64,000 bases of DNA from Chitinophaga sancti (GCF_034087045.1 NZ_CP139247.1:5358001-5422000), one strand, 5' to 3'. Positions 17,985-27,250 are shown, counted from the first letter of the stretch. The notes: generated from the letters alone by a model not told the origin. Numbers and translations are program-made.

Positions 17985-18443
17985 TTAATTTCCCGCTTCA
18001 AAACCCTGATCTATCAACCATTGTCCACTATCAGCAGCGGCAGTAGCCAATTCATCACAGCGGTTATTGAGTGGGTTGGTAGCGTGCCCTTTTACCCAGG
18101 TAAATTTCACCTGCTGTCTTTTGTAAGCAGGAATGAACCGCTGCCACAGGTCTTTATTCTTTTTGTCTTTGAAGCCGATCTTTACCCAGTTCCAGAGCCA
18201 ACCTTTTTCAATAGAATTGACTACGTATTCACTGTCGGTGAAGATGCGGACTGGCAAGCCGTCCTTTTTGAGCGATTCGAGCGCGACGATTACCGCGAGG
18301 AGTTCCATGCGGTTGTTGGTGGTTTTACGATATCCCTGGGAGAGTTCTTTGCGAACTGAGTTCCACATGAGGATGACGCCGTAGCCACCTGGGCCTGGAT
18401 TGCCGCGGGATGAACCGTCTGTGTAGATTATTACTTCGGACAT
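17985..18443 (-). CDS. rnhA: Ribonuclease HI
   Basis: The 152-residue protein starts at MSEVIIYTDGSSRGNPG; a start three codons earlier (18452) is also possible. All four acidic catalytic residues are visible: Asp in YTDGSS, Glu in MELLAV, Asp in TDSEYV and the final Asp in NRCDELA, with the flap His in KGHATNP. It cuts the RNA strand of RNA-DNA hybrids. The gene converges on the TPR lipoprotein gene. Confidence 0.93.
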   Translation of the reverse strand: MSEVIIYTDGSSRGNPGPGGYGVILMWNSVRKELSQGYRKTTNNRMELLAVIVALESLKKDGLPVRIFTDSEYVVNSIEKGWLWNWVKIGFKDKKNKDLWQRFIPAYKRQQVKFTWVKGHATNPLNNRCDELATAAADSGQWLIDQGFEAGN

Positions 18444-18559
18444 AGCGGGCAAAGATAGGGAATTTGGTTTGGGCCTGCCACAGCAAGAAAGAAAGATCTT
18501 GTTTTTTCTTAGCGTAGCGGAAGATTGTGATCAACGTACAGCATGATAGGAAGGTCTTT

Positions 18560-20197
18560 CTACACCTGAAAAACGCCCAAACTAAAATTATTCTCCACCG
18601 GCGCCTGGTTCGCGGCCTTTATACTCTCAGAAATTATTCTTCGTGTATCCAACGGGTCTATTATTTCATCTACCCATAACCTGGCCGCCGCATAGTAAGG
18701 CGTGGTCTGACTATTATACTTCGCTGTGATTTCAGACAGCAATTTATTTTCATCCTCAGGCGTAATCTCCTCCCCTTTTGCTTTGAGCGAAGCCACCTGG
18801 ATCTGCAACAATGTCTTTGCCGCCTGCTCCCCTCCCATTACCGCAATTTTTGCATTGGGCCATGCATAGATAAAACGTGGATCATATGCCTTCCCACACA
18901 TCGCGTAGTTGCCGGCACCATAAGAGTTACCCACGATTACTGTAATTTTTGGAACGATAGAATTCGCCACTGCATTCACCAGCTTTGCACCATCCTTAAT
19001 GATACCCGCATGTTCACTACGGCTACCCACCATAAACCCGGTTACATCCTGTAAAAACACCAGCGGTATTTTCTTCTGATTACAATTCATGATAAAACGG
19101 GCAGCCTTATCCGCACTATCATTGTAGATCACACCCCCCATCTGCATTTCACCTTTCCTGCTTTTTACGATCTTCCGCTGATTCGCTACTATACCCACTG
19201 CCCAACCATCTATACGGGCATAGCCACACAGAATGCTTTTACCATAATCTTCTTTGTATTGATCAAATTCTGAATTATCTACTATTCGTGAAATTACGTC
19301 CACCATATCATAAGGACGGGTACTATCTTCAGGAATAAGGCTATATAATTCCGAAGGATCTTTTGCCGGAGCAACTGCTTCGATCCTGTCGAAACCCGCA
19401 TTGGCCGGGTGCCCCAGCTTGTTGACTATTTTCTTTATATGGTCCAGACATTCCTCATCTGATTTGAATTTATAATCAGCAATACCAGAAATCTCTGTAT
19501 GTGTTACGGCGCCACCCAGGGTCTCGGCATCGATGGTTTCACCAATAGCTGCTTTTACTAAATATGGCCCTGCGAGAAAGATAGAACCATTGCCTTCTAC
19601 CATCAGCACTTCATCACTCATGATAGGCAGATACGCACCTCCTGCCACACAACTACCCATCACCGCCGCTATCTGGGTAATACCCATGGCACTCATACGC
19701 GCATTATTGCGAAATATACGGCCAAAATGCTCCTTATCCGGGAAGATCTCATCCTGCATGGGCAGGTATACTCCCGCACTATCTACCAGGTAAATAATGG
19801 GCAAATGATTCTCCATCGCGATCTCCTGCAGGCGAAGATTTTTCTTCCCCGTCATAGGGAACCAGGCCCCCGCTTTCACGGTCATATCATTGGCCACGAT
19901 CATACACTGCCGCCCGGCAATGTAGCCGATACCACCGACAGTGCCTGCCGCCGGACACCCACCATGTTCTTCATACATTCCATAGGCAGCAAAAGCCCCT
20001 ATTTCTGTAAAGGTCGTGTCCTTGTCACAGAGATATGCGATACGTTCACGGGGAGTCAATTTGCCGCGCTGGCGGACTTTTTCGAGGTTCTTTTTACCTC
20101 CGCCCTGTTCTACAATGGCGAGGCGTTGTTTCAGGGTACTGAGCGATCTGCGCATGGCATCTTCATTCCTGTTCTTATCCAGTTGCTGTTCTTCCAT
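18560..20197 (-). CDS. Acyl-CoA carboxylase, carboxyltransferase (beta) subunit
   Basis: The 545-residue protein is a biotin-dependent carboxyltransferase of the propionyl-CoA/methylcrotonyl-CoA carboxylase type. It has two crotonase-fold halves: the N-half with 'RQRGKLTPRERIAYLCDKDT' and 'GAWFPMTGKKNLRLQEIA', and the C-half with 'IPLVFLQDVTGFMVG' and 'GNSYGAGNYAMCGKAYDPRF'. The sequence resembles methylcrotonyl-CoA carboxylase beta chains most (leucine breakdown), but substrate choice is not certain. No biotin carboxylase partner is in the window. Confidence 0.88.
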   Translation of the reverse strand: MEEQQLDKNRNEDAMRRSLSTLKQRLAIVEQGGGKKNLEKVRQRGKLTPRERIAYLCDKDTTFTEIGAFAAYGMYEEHGGCPAAGTVGGIGYIAGRQCMIVANDMTVKAGAWFPMTGKKNLRLQEIAMENHLPIIYLVDSAGVYLPMQDEIFPDKEHFGRIFRNNARMSAMGITQIAAVMGSCVAGGAYLPIMSDEVLMVEGNGSIFLAGPYLVKAAIGETIDAETLGGAVTHTEISGIADYKFKSDEECLDHIKKIVNKLGHPANAGFDRIEAVAPAKDPSELYSLIPEDSTRPYDMVDVISRIVDNSEFDQYKEDYGKSILCGYARIDGWAVGIVANQRKIVKSRKGEMQMGGVIYNDSADKAARFIMNCNQKKIPLVFLQDVTGFMVGSRSEHAGIIKDGAKLVNAVANSIVPKITVIVGNSYGAGNYAMCGKAYDPRFIYAWPNAKIAVMGGEQAAKTLLQIQVASLKAKGEEITPEDENKLLSEITAKYNSQTTPYYAAARLWVDEIIDPLDTRRIISESIKAANQAPVENNFSLGVFQV

Positions 20198-20251
20198 AAC
20201 GATTGTTTTGTGTTCGGGGATGATTCTTCTTAAAAATAAGGGATTGGGGCC

Positions 20252-20290
20252 AAATAAAAACGCTTCTGCAGGACAGAAGCGTTTTTATTT
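20252..20290 (-). terminator. Intrinsic terminator after the acyl-CoA carboxylase or NlpC/P60 gene region
   Basis: A 17-bp perfect stem (20252-20268 with 20274-20290) with T-runs on both strands sits between the NlpC/P60 stop codon (20302) and the carboxylase start (20197). On the minus strand it ends the NlpC/P60-CapA unit. Confidence 0.8.
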
Positions 20291-20301
20291 CTATAATTTC
20301 T

Positions 20302-21093
20302 TTATTTTTTGCTCTCATTCATTGGCAGTGGCTCCTGACAGGAATCTACCGGCATTGGCGAGAATATACGTTTTGCAGCGACTAATCTCTTTTTGTAATA
20401 AGTACTGTTCGTGATGTCAACGATATTCACCCCCTGGTTGGATGAGTGAATCATCATCACCTTACCACCTTCCACCTTATAGACCATTCCTACGTGACCT
20501 ACTTTCTTTCCTTTTACATTCTTCCTTCCTGTAAAGAACAACAGATCACCAGGACTGAAATTTTCCGGACTCACCACCTGCCCTAATACGGAAATACTCG
20601 CCGCCGTTCTTGGGATGGTCATACCGATGGCATTAAAACCATAGTTGATCAACCCGCTACAATCAAACCCGATGGGACCAATTGCACCACGAACATAAGG
20701 TTTGCCCAGTTCCGATACAAGGGTAAGCAGCATATTGCGCACTTCCTCCTGTTTAATACTGGCCAGATCTGCACTGTCAGGTACATACACCTGGTGCACC
20801 GGCTCGTCTGGTAAATCAGGATTGACACCCGAAGCAGGTCTTACCGCCATAGCATGTTTCCCCCCCTTTACAGTGTGATGAGCAATCCCTTTCTTTCCGG
20901 GTTTGGTATGTGGCAGATGAACCGTTTTTCCAGAATGGGAATTATTCGCATGCGCTGTGGTTTTAGCATGCGTGGAATGTACCACGTGCGTTTGCTTTTT
21001 CGCAGGCGTGGCTTTGGTTTTCTTTTTCTGCTGTGCTGCAGCAGTCGTTATGGTCGCCCCCAGGGGCAGTAGCAGTAGTATTAGCCTCTTCAC
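20302..21093 (-). CDS. Secreted NlpC/P60 (C40) cell-wall peptidase
   Basis: The 263-residue protein has a signal peptide ending near 'TTAAAQQ' (about residue 20), then a basic, His/Lys/Thr-rich low-complexity linker (about 21-90), and an NlpC/P60 domain (about 115-245). The catalytic Cys is in GFDCSGLINYGF and the His in KVGHVGMVYKV. Such enzymes cut D-gamma-glutamyl-diaminopimelate bonds in peptidoglycan stem peptides. The linker could bind the wall electrostatically (inference). It follows the CapA-like gene by 16 nt. Confidence 0.9.
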   Translation of the reverse strand: MKRLILLLLPLGATITTAAAQQKKKTKATPAKKQTHVVHSTHAKTTAHANNSHSGKTVHLPHTKPGKKGIAHHTVKGGKHAMAVRPASGVNPDLPDEPVHQVYVPDSADLASIKQEEVRNMLLTLVSELGKPYVRGAIGPIGFDCSGLINYGFNAIGMTIPRTAASISVLGQVVSPENFSPGDLLFFTGRKNVKGKKVGHVGMVYKVEGGKVMMIHSSNQGVNIVDITNSTYYKKRLVAAKRIFSPMPVDSCQEPLPMNESKK

Positions 21094-21109
21094 AATTACA
21101 TGTTTTGCA

Positions 21110-22240
21110 TCACAGTGTCCCTACATTCACATCTGTATATCCAAAATCCTTCTCAGACAATGAACGGATCAATTTGAAAGCTTTCATAGCCGAGTCCGGT
21201 TTTGGGATACCTTCTCCTTCTTGCTTGAAAGAGAAGATTTTATTGTCCAGCATTCTCCCCTCTTTTGTGATTGTTACCTGCAACAAAGGTGCAATATTTA
21301 GCGGATATTTTAAATTGAATTGGTGATAAGTTGAAAAATTACCTAAACTATAAGCGATTAATTTTTCCTTATATATCTCCATTCCCCGCACTACATGGGG
21401 ACCTGAGCCGATTACCATATCCGCCCCGGCGTCTACACAAAGACGTGCAAAATGACGGACATTTCCCCTGTTTTGCCCAAAAAAGACCTCTTTTGTTTTC
21501 GGGGTGGTCATTTTTGAGGCCCCTTCTGCACCCCCGTGGAAGAATACGACTACGATGTCAAAACGGGGCTTTAGTTCGGCTATCATGGCAGTCACCAACG
21601 AATCGTCATTGAGATCCAGGCAGTTACTGTGTGGGGCAAAGGATACGAACCCGATGCGGGTATTCCTGACCGTGATGCTGTCTGTAGGGTGCTGCGGGGT
21701 ACCACTGGTGCGGATATTATTCTCCTGCAACCAGGCGAGGGTGTTAGTGACCCCTGTGAGACCGAAATCAAAACTGTGATTGTTAGCCAGGTTGAGGTAT
21801 TCGAAACCGGCGTCTTTGTACCACTGGGCAAATTTCGTGGGCGTACGGAAAGCGAAGCACTGGTTAGTGCCACAGCTTTTGAACACAGGGGCCGAGTCGG
21901 ATACACAGCTTTCCAGGTTTCCAATGCGGAGATCGGTTTGTGATAACACGGGCAGCGCCTCCTGCAGGATGGTTCCACTATCATATTTTGGAAGATAATA
22001 GGTGGAGGGATAGCTGGAACCGATCATGAGATCTCCTACTATCGAGAAACTGACAGTATCGGCAATGCCAGGTCCATGTAACCTTGTAACGGGTACTGTC
22101 GCTTTGAGCAACACAGGTTTTCGGGGGGTGGATGTATTGGTATCCAGACCTCCGAGTAGTAATTGGGCTAACACAATCAGTAAAATGCCATTGAATGAAA
22201 ATAGCAGTTTACCGCTTTTTGAACGATTCAAATTCAACAT
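21110..22240 (-). CDS. CapA-like (poly-gamma-glutamate synthesis) metallophosphatase-fold protein
   Basis: The 376-residue protein has an N-terminal hydrophobic helix (about 13-31) and a CapA/PGA_cap domain. Family motifs seen are 'FSIVGDLMIG', 'RIGNLESCVSD', 'LANNHSFDFGLTGVTNTL', 'VVVFFHGGAEG' and 'IGSGPHVVRGMEIYK', which supply the metal-binding Asp, Asn and His residues. CapA homologues are involved in poly-gamma-glutamate capsule export, but many stand-alone copies have unknown roles. There are no capBC neighbours here. It pairs with the NlpC/P60 peptidase, which hints at work on gamma-glutamyl bonds in the wall (inference). Confidence 0.88.
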   Translation of the reverse strand: MLNLNRSKSGKLLFSFNGILLIVLAQLLLGGLDTNTSTPRKPVLLKATVPVTRLHGPGIADTVSFSIVGDLMIGSSYPSTYYLPKYDSGTILQEALPVLSQTDLRIGNLESCVSDSAPVFKSCGTNQCFAFRTPTKFAQWYKDAGFEYLNLANNHSFDFGLTGVTNTLAWLQENNIRTSGTPQHPTDSITVRNTRIGFVSFAPHSNCLDLNDDSLVTAMIAELKPRFDIVVVFFHGGAEGASKMTTPKTKEVFFGQNRGNVRHFARLCVDAGADMVIGSGPHVVRGMEIYKEKLIAYSLGNFSTYHQFNLKYPLNIAPLLQVTITKEGRMLDNKIFSFKQEGEGIPKPDSAMKAFKLIRSLSEKDFGYTDVNVGTL

Positions 22241-22317
22241 ATATTGATGGGGAATGATTCACTATTGTCCGCCTACGATACAAACTGCACAGTATGTAAA
22301 GGTATAATAAATTATGA

Positions 22318-22358
22318 GAAAATACCCTGTGATTGCGAAGCAGTCACAGGGTATTTTC
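22318..22358 (-). terminator. Intrinsic terminator after the GH76 gene
   Basis: A 15-bp perfect stem (22318-22332 with 22344-22358), with a short inner TGC/GCA helix, has A/T-rich flanks. A GC-rich second hairpin-like stretch (22362-22383) lies between it and the gene. Confidence 0.8.
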
Positions 22359-22409
22359 AGGGGCTGGTGGCCAGTGGCCAGCCTGAGGGGAGAATACCCG
22401 CTGGCTGGC

Positions 22410-24257
22410 TTATTTTATGAATTTACGTACATATTGTTGATTCCCATGTAGTAACACGAGTGTATATACGCCGGATGGTAAACGGGATACATCTATCTTA
22501 CCTGTTGAGGTATAGGTAGTTAATACAACTCTACCGGAAATATCTACTACACGCACAATTTCTTTAGAGAAATCAAATCCGGCTTTTACTGTCAACACAT
22601 CTTTTACCGGGTTAGGATAAATAGTAAATGAAGGATCGTTCGCTACGCGGGAAGAAGATGATACGAGTGATGCCGGTGATGAGGCAGCAATCACCGCAGC
22701 CGTTGCCGTAATCTTAATAGATGATGTTGAATCATTAAAATTATCATCTACCAGACAGGCATCATCCGCCGTCTTTACGATTGTTCTTCCGCCGAAATTA
22801 TCATTCAGATAAAGTGTTACCTGGTACCCGCTCGTCACTTTCAATGAAGAGACATCATCATTCAGAATACCTCTTGCCTGTAACTGTGACAAGGTATATG
22901 TACCCGCTGTCAGGCTCACGAACGCACCTGCATAATTACAATCCTTATAGAAAGTAGCTACGCCTACGGGATGGACAATCAGAGATGAAGCACTATCATT
23001 CCATGCAGTACCGATCCACGTACTCAATCCTGTAATTGTGAGATTTTCTCCTGAGAAATTATCATTCTTATACAGCGTTACCTGGTACCCTGCAGGGATG
23101 GCATAACTGGTGATATCATTATTACTGATACCTTTTGCCATTAACGCAGCCGTATTGTAAGCGCCTAATGGTAAAGGCCATGCATAACCGCCATAAGTGA
23201 TATCTTTGTAGAAGAATGCCTGGTCTAAATTGGCCGCTGCTTCTTCCAGCATTACACCACTCAGTTGTGTGGAATAATCTGTAGAGGATGAAGGGGGCAC
23301 TGACCAGTTAGGGCTTACGAGGTTGTTAGAAGTATTGATGCCCTGTGTACGGAGTACTTCTGCATTATACTGGATAGCGGCATTGTACTTTGCTCTTACA
23401 GCATCTGTCAGAACCCCTTCCCTGGCTAAGATAGAGAGATAGCGAATAAAGATACCTTTGAACAAACCTCCATCTCCTCCCCCTGTTTCATCTGCAAAAA
23501 ACATCCCGTTTGGACGACGGCTATTGTAAGCATATTCAGCCGTCTTGATCGCATCATTCAGGTAAGTGACATCATTCGTTGCCTTGTACAATTCCCAGGC
23601 GGCGCCGATGTACGTACCTACATTGTAAGAGAAGACCCAGTCCTTCTGCGTCACCCCTGTGTTCAGGTTGATGTTGTCCCACACTGCACCGGTAGTGGCA
23701 TCTACGAGGTTAGCTTTTACAAAGGTGTAGATATCCTTTGCCCTTTGCAGGTCAGCTGCATTGCCGGTGTAGCGATAGATGCGTGCACCCAGGATCACCG
23801 CAGGTGTATTGGCACAGGTGTTTTTACACCCGGAGCAATTCTTGTTCCAGTCGATCGCACCATTGGAATACCCCGTGTTGATGTCCGTCCAGAGCAGGGA
23901 AGCTACGCTGTAGTAATCAGCATCGGCAGTTGATTTGTACGCATTCAATGCGGCTAATCCCATCCACTCCATATCATCATAGAATGTGTTGATATAGGTG
24001 TTGCCGTTAAATGATTTGGTACCCAGCAGGAGGTTCTTCATACGGGTCTTGTACGTGTCGGAGCGGGTACGTAAATAACCGTCGTTGAGGGCGTCTACAC
24101 CATGCGCACACCACCAGTAATTATTCGTGGGAACGCCAAATGTGTTGTACATACTTGTCTGTAAAGTTTCTGCTACAGGACCATAGGTAGCAAGCTGGCC
24201 GAAGGTGCACAGCTGTATGAATAACAGCAGGACACTGAGTGTAAAAATGGGTTTCAT
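22410..24257 (-). CDS. Secreted GH76 alpha-1,6-mannanase with beta/gamma-crystallin-like repeats and a type IX sorting domain
   Basis: The 615-residue protein has a signal peptide (about 1-20) and a GH76 catalytic domain (about 25-385) with the Asp-Asp pair D94-D95 in YDDMEWMGLA. This is followed by beta/gamma-crystallin-like motifs (about 388-515; 'GYQVTLYKNDNFSG' and 'GYQVTLYLNDNFGG') and a C-terminal Por-type sorting domain (about 540-615; 'YPNPVKDVLTV' to 'VRKFIK'). GH76 enzymes cut alpha-1,6-mannan of fungal walls. Crystallin motifs often bind calcium or, in some proteins, glycans. The C-terminal domain marks it for type IX secretion. It stands alone between two terminators. Confidence 0.92.
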   Translation of the reverse strand: MKPIFTLSVLLLFIQLCTFGQLATYGPVAETLQTSMYNTFGVPTNNYWWCAHGVDALNDGYLRTRSDTYKTRMKNLLLGTKSFNGNTYINTFYDDMEWMGLAALNAYKSTADADYYSVASLLWTDINTGYSNGAIDWNKNCSGCKNTCANTPAVILGARIYRYTGNAADLQRAKDIYTFVKANLVDATTGAVWDNINLNTGVTQKDWVFSYNVGTYIGAAWELYKATNDVTYLNDAIKTAEYAYNSRRPNGMFFADETGGGDGGLFKGIFIRYLSILAREGVLTDAVRAKYNAAIQYNAEVLRTQGINTSNNLVSPNWSVPPSSSTDYSTQLSGVMLEEAAANLDQAFFYKDITYGGYAWPLPLGAYNTAALMAKGISNNDITSYAIPAGYQVTLYKNDNFSGENLTITGLSTWIGTAWNDSASSLIVHPVGVATFYKDCNYAGAFVSLTAGTYTLSQLQARGILNDDVSSLKVTSGYQVTLYLNDNFGGRTIVKTADDACLVDDNFNDSTSSIKITATAAVIAASSPASLVSSSSRVANDPSFTIYPNPVKDVLTVKAGFDFSKEIVRVVDISGRVVLTTYTSTGKIDVSRLPSGVYTLVLLHGNQQYVRKFIK

Positions 24258-24315
24258 TTTCGTGGGTTTATTTTGAGAGATATAAAAACCAGTAACGTGG
24301 ATTGTTAAGGTAGTA

Positions 24316-24357
24316 AAAAAAAATAGCTTATGCCGCTAGGCATAAGCTATTTTTTTT
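24316..24357 (-). terminator. Intrinsic terminator after the MarR-GNAT gene
   Basis: A 19-bp perfect stem (24316-24334 with 24339-24357) around a GCTA loop, with long T-runs on both strands. Confidence 0.85.
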
Positions 24358-24401
24358 CAAAAGGATCATTTTGGCTTGTGGCTGTGTAATCCTTGTTTAT
24401 T

Positions 24402-25334
24402 TTAAACGAGATCCATGTCGTAACGCTCTTCGTTCATGTGCTTTCCGTACAAGCCAACCGGTTTTTCGCCTGTCTTGCGGAAGCCAGTTTTTCTGAACAT
24501 GTTATTAGCCGTTTCGGCCAGGTTGGTTGAAAAAAGGTAAATTTTATGATACCCTTTCTCCCTGCAATTGATAATGGCATCTGCCAGTAACTTGCGGCCC
24601 AGCCCCATCCCCCTGAAATCAGGATGTACCAGGAACCATTTGAGCTGTGCGGCATAGCGGGAATGCCAAACGACGGCGATTGAAGCCACGATCTGGTTAC
24701 CATGTAGTGCGAGGTACACCTGGTCCTTGGAAGGATTGTACGCTTCCAGGAACTCGGCGAAGTTCTTACATACGCTGGTATCGAATTCCAGGTTATATCC
24801 CAGTTCTTTGGCATACAGGGTGCCGTGCATATACATGAGGTAACCCGGGTCTCCGGGGAGCAACTGGTATCTCCATGTAATATCGTCGGCGGTGATCCGG
24901 CTTTCTTCGGACAGGATGTGGCGGATGGTCTTCATGGCGGCAGCCAGCGCTAACTGTTGCTCGTCAGGAATTGGGTCCAGCAACTGACGGATCTGTTCAC
25001 CCGCTGTCTCCTCCATCATCTCCAGCAGTTTTCGTCCTTTGGCAGTGATCTGCAGGAACCAGGTACGGCCATCCAGCGCAGATTTCTTGCGGGAAAGCAG
25101 TTGTTCGCTTTCAAAAGCTTTGAGCATACGGCTTAGGTAGCCGCCGTCTATTCCAAGATTATCCACTAGTTTGCCAGCGGTGCATTGGTCTTCAGCTGTT
25201 AAGGTGTGGAGTACCCTTAAGGCCGTCAAGGTAAGGTTGTTTTCTGATACGTGTCGGTTCAAGGTTTCCGACAAACTGGTATAGTATCTGTTAAACTCAC
25301 TGATCTCCTGTACCACTTCAAGATTCGATGACAT
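24402..25334 (-). CDS. MarR-type HTH fused to a GNAT acetyltransferase
   Basis: The 310-residue protein starts at MSSNLEVVQEISEFNRYY. Residues 1-140 are a MarR winged helix ('LTALRVLHTLTAEDQCTAGKLVDNLGIDGGYLSRMLKAFESEQLLSRKKS' type pattern). Residues 155-310 are a GNAT domain with the acetyl-CoA loop in 'HPDFRGMGLGRKLLADAI'. Such fusions are common in Bacteroidota and Proteobacteria; the acetylated substrate is not known. The first start (25382) is rejected because a good promoter lies between it and 25334. Confidence 0.9.
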   Translation of the reverse strand: MSSNLEVVQEISEFNRYYTSLSETLNRHVSENNLTLTALRVLHTLTAEDQCTAGKLVDNLGIDGGYLSRMLKAFESEQLLSRKKSALDGRTWFLQITAKGRKLLEMMEETAGEQIRQLLDPIPDEQQLALAAAMKTIRHILSEESRITADDITWRYQLLPGDPGYLMYMHGTLYAKELGYNLEFDTSVCKNFAEFLEAYNPSKDQVYLALHGNQIVASIAVVWHSRYAAQLKWFLVHPDFRGMGLGRKLLADAIINCREKGYHKIYLFSTNLAETANNMFRKTGFRKTGEKPVGLYGKHMNEERYDMDLV

Positions 25335-25351
25335 GTCCCATTGAATTTGTA

Positions 25352-25383
25352 CAAAAATATAAATCAGTTTTATAATATGCAAA
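25352..25383 (-). promoter_or_regulatory. Bacteroidota-type promoter of the MarR-GNAT gene
   Basis: On the minus strand TTTG (25380-25383), a 20-nt spacer and TATTTTTG (25352-25359) match the -33/-7 consensus TTTG-N19-21-TAnnTTTG. The start site would be near 25346, about 12 nt before the ATG at 25334. This is the best promoter match found in the window. Confidence 0.65.
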
Positions 25384-25417
25384 TATGTTGAAAATGAAGG
25401 GCGAGGGAATAATAAAA

Positions 25418-25444
25418 AAGGCCGGCCACATTTCAGCTGGCCTT
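25418..25444 (-). terminator. Intrinsic terminator after the cytochrome c gene
   Basis: A 9-bp stem with one wobble pair (25418-25426 with 25436-25444) is followed on the minus strand by TTTTTT. Confidence 0.7.
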
Positions 25445-25449
25445 ATTTA

Positions 25450-25920
25450 TTACTTAATTTTTGCCCTAACGGCTTTGACCTCTGCGGGTTTTATGGCGCT
25501 GGCCTTATTCCCGAAACTGTTTCGTACAAAGGTGAGCACATCGGCTATTTCCTCGTCCTTGAGTTGTGCCTGTGGCGGCATAGGATTGGAGTAATACTCC
25601 CCTTCTATTTCCACATCGTCATTCAGCCCATTCAGGACGATGGTGATCAATTTTGTTTTATCGCCCAGTACGAAACTTGTCCTGATCAGGGGCGGGTTCA
25701 TGCGGGGTACCCCGCTGCCGTCTGCCTGGTGACAGGCTAAACATATATTCTGGTACAGCACTTTTCCGCGGGCTATCGAACCGGTGTTGACAGCAGTACT
25801 GCCGGTGGCTTTGCCTGTTGTATTACCCCCAGCCTTACCAGCCGTCTTGCTTTTAGTCTGTGCCATACCAACACCAGCAACACTCATTAGCAGCATGGCT
25901 GCCATTATCCATCTTATCAT
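25450..25920 (-). CDS. Secreted or periplasmic c-type cytochrome
   Basis: The 156-residue protein has a signal peptide (about 1-20), a Lys/Gly/Thr-rich spacer and one cytochrome c domain with the heme motif CLACH and a distal Met in 'NPMPPQAQL'. It begins 1 nt after the sugar dehydrogenase stop codon, so the two are almost surely co-translated. It is likely the electron acceptor of that enzyme and passes electrons into the respiratory chain (inference from pairing). Confidence 0.9.
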   Translation of the reverse strand: MIRWIMAAMLLMSVAGVGMAQTKSKTAGKAGGNTTGKATGSTAVNTGSIARGKVLYQNICLACHQADGSGVPRMNPPLIRTSFVLGDKTKLITIVLNGLNDDVEIEGEYYSNPMPPQAQLKDEEIADVLTFVRNSFGNKASAIKPAEVKAVRAKIK

Positions 25921-25921
25921 A

Positions 25922-27199
25922 CTACTTTTTATATATAATCCGGTACACGGTTCCTTTCACATCGTCAGATACGTACAGGGAGCCATCAGGGCCCTGTGCC
26001 AGTCCGCATGGACGGTGTTGCGCCTGACCTGGGGATTTGATTTCACCAGGACCAGCAAATCCTTCTGCAAAGATTTCCCAATCGCCGGCAGGCTTGCCAT
26101 CTTTGAATGGCTGGAATACTACGAAATAACCTTTCTGAGGTTCAGGGGCACGGTTCCAGGAGCCATGGAAGGCGATGAAGGCACCGTTGCGATACTTTTC
26201 AGGGAACATGGTGCCTGTGTAGAAAAGCATATCATTCGGCGCCATGTGACCCGGATAGGCAGCAGCGGGATCCAGAATATGGTCTCCACCTGTTTTTTTG
26301 CCATCGCCACCGTATTCAGGTGCAAGGATCTTTTTGTGCTGGAACTGGTCGTAGTAGATATATGGCCAACCGCAGTCAGCACCTTTGTGTAGCGCATACA
26401 TACACTCAGCAGGGAGTTCGGCAGATTTCTTTTCGTCGTACAGGTCAGGGAAAAGGTCATGCAGCTGGTCACGGCCATGCTGCATTACAAACAGCTGGTT
26501 CAGCTGCGTGTTCCAGTCAAGGCCCACCACGTTGCGCAGACCGGTAGCATAGCGAACGCCATCGCCGTAGGTCTGGTTCAGTTTGTCAGCTTTGAACTGC
26601 CAGATACCACCGGCAGAATCCAGGATGGGACAAGGTTGCATACCGAGTGAACCCTTGGTACGGTCTTTTATCTGGCAGGAGTTGGAGTAAGCACCGATGT
26701 TCACGTACAGGTTGCCATCGTTGTCCAGCTTGAATGCTTTTGCTTCGTGCTGGTGACGGTTGATAAGGCCTGTAACGATGACTTCCGCTTTGGAGGTATC
26801 TATCACCTGGTGTTTGTTACCCAGTTTGAAACGGTACACATCCGTGTTGGAAGAGGCATATAAGTAGTTGCCTTTTACTTCGATACCAGTGCCGTCGTAT
26901 TTGAAGAAGCCGGTTTTGTTATCAATTTTACCATCGCCGTTGGTGTCTTGCAGATACCAGATAGTATTTCCTTTATTGCGGGTACCTTCTACTTTTACAT
27001 AGAGGTCGCCTTCGGGAGTGACGGTCAGGTGGCGAGCGTGGCCGAGGCCTTCAGCTGCTACCAGGGCGCCGAAACCGGAAGGGAGTTTCAGACCTGCATT
27101 GTCTGCATCAGGGGTTACGGTAGTACCAGGCACACCGGGGCCGAAGCTGGTGAGGAGGCTGGTAAGTGCTACAGTAGCCAGTGTGAATGCTTTGTTCAT
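25922..27199 (-). CDS. PQQ-dependent sugar (sorbosone/glucose) dehydrogenase-like protein
   Basis: The 425-residue protein has a signal peptide (about 1-20) and a six-bladed beta-propeller of the GSDH/sorbosone dehydrogenase family. 'GHARHLTVTPEGDLYVKVEG', 'QHEAKAFKLDNDGNLYVNIGA' and 'GPDGSLYVSDDVKGTVYRI' are blade motifs, and 'WNTQLNQLFVMQHGRDQLHD' matches the PQQ site. An EF-like 'DTNGDGKID' loop could bind calcium. It oxidises sugars or alcohols in the periplasm with PQQ. No PQQ synthesis genes are in the window, so the cofactor may be taken up or made elsewhere. Confidence 0.88.
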   Translation of the reverse strand: MNKAFTLATVALTSLLTSFGPGVPGTTVTPDADNAGLKLPSGFGALVAAEGLGHARHLTVTPEGDLYVKVEGTRNKGNTIWYLQDTNGDGKIDNKTGFFKYDGTGIEVKGNYLYASSNTDVYRFKLGNKHQVIDTSKAEVIVTGLINRHQHEAKAFKLDNDGNLYVNIGAYSNSCQIKDRTKGSLGMQPCPILDSAGGIWQFKADKLNQTYGDGVRYATGLRNVVGLDWNTQLNQLFVMQHGRDQLHDLFPDLYDEKKSAELPAECMYALHKGADCGWPYIYYDQFQHKKILAPEYGGDGKKTGGDHILDPAAAYPGHMAPNDMLFYTGTMFPEKYRNGAFIAFHGSWNRAPEPQKGYFVVFQPFKDGKPAGDWEIFAEGFAGPGEIKSPGQAQHRPCGLAQGPDGSLYVSDDVKGTVYRIIYKK

Positions 27200-27250
27200 T
27201 TGGGTTGCGTGGTTTTGAGTTTTTTTAAAGCCGGGATGAAATTACAAAAT

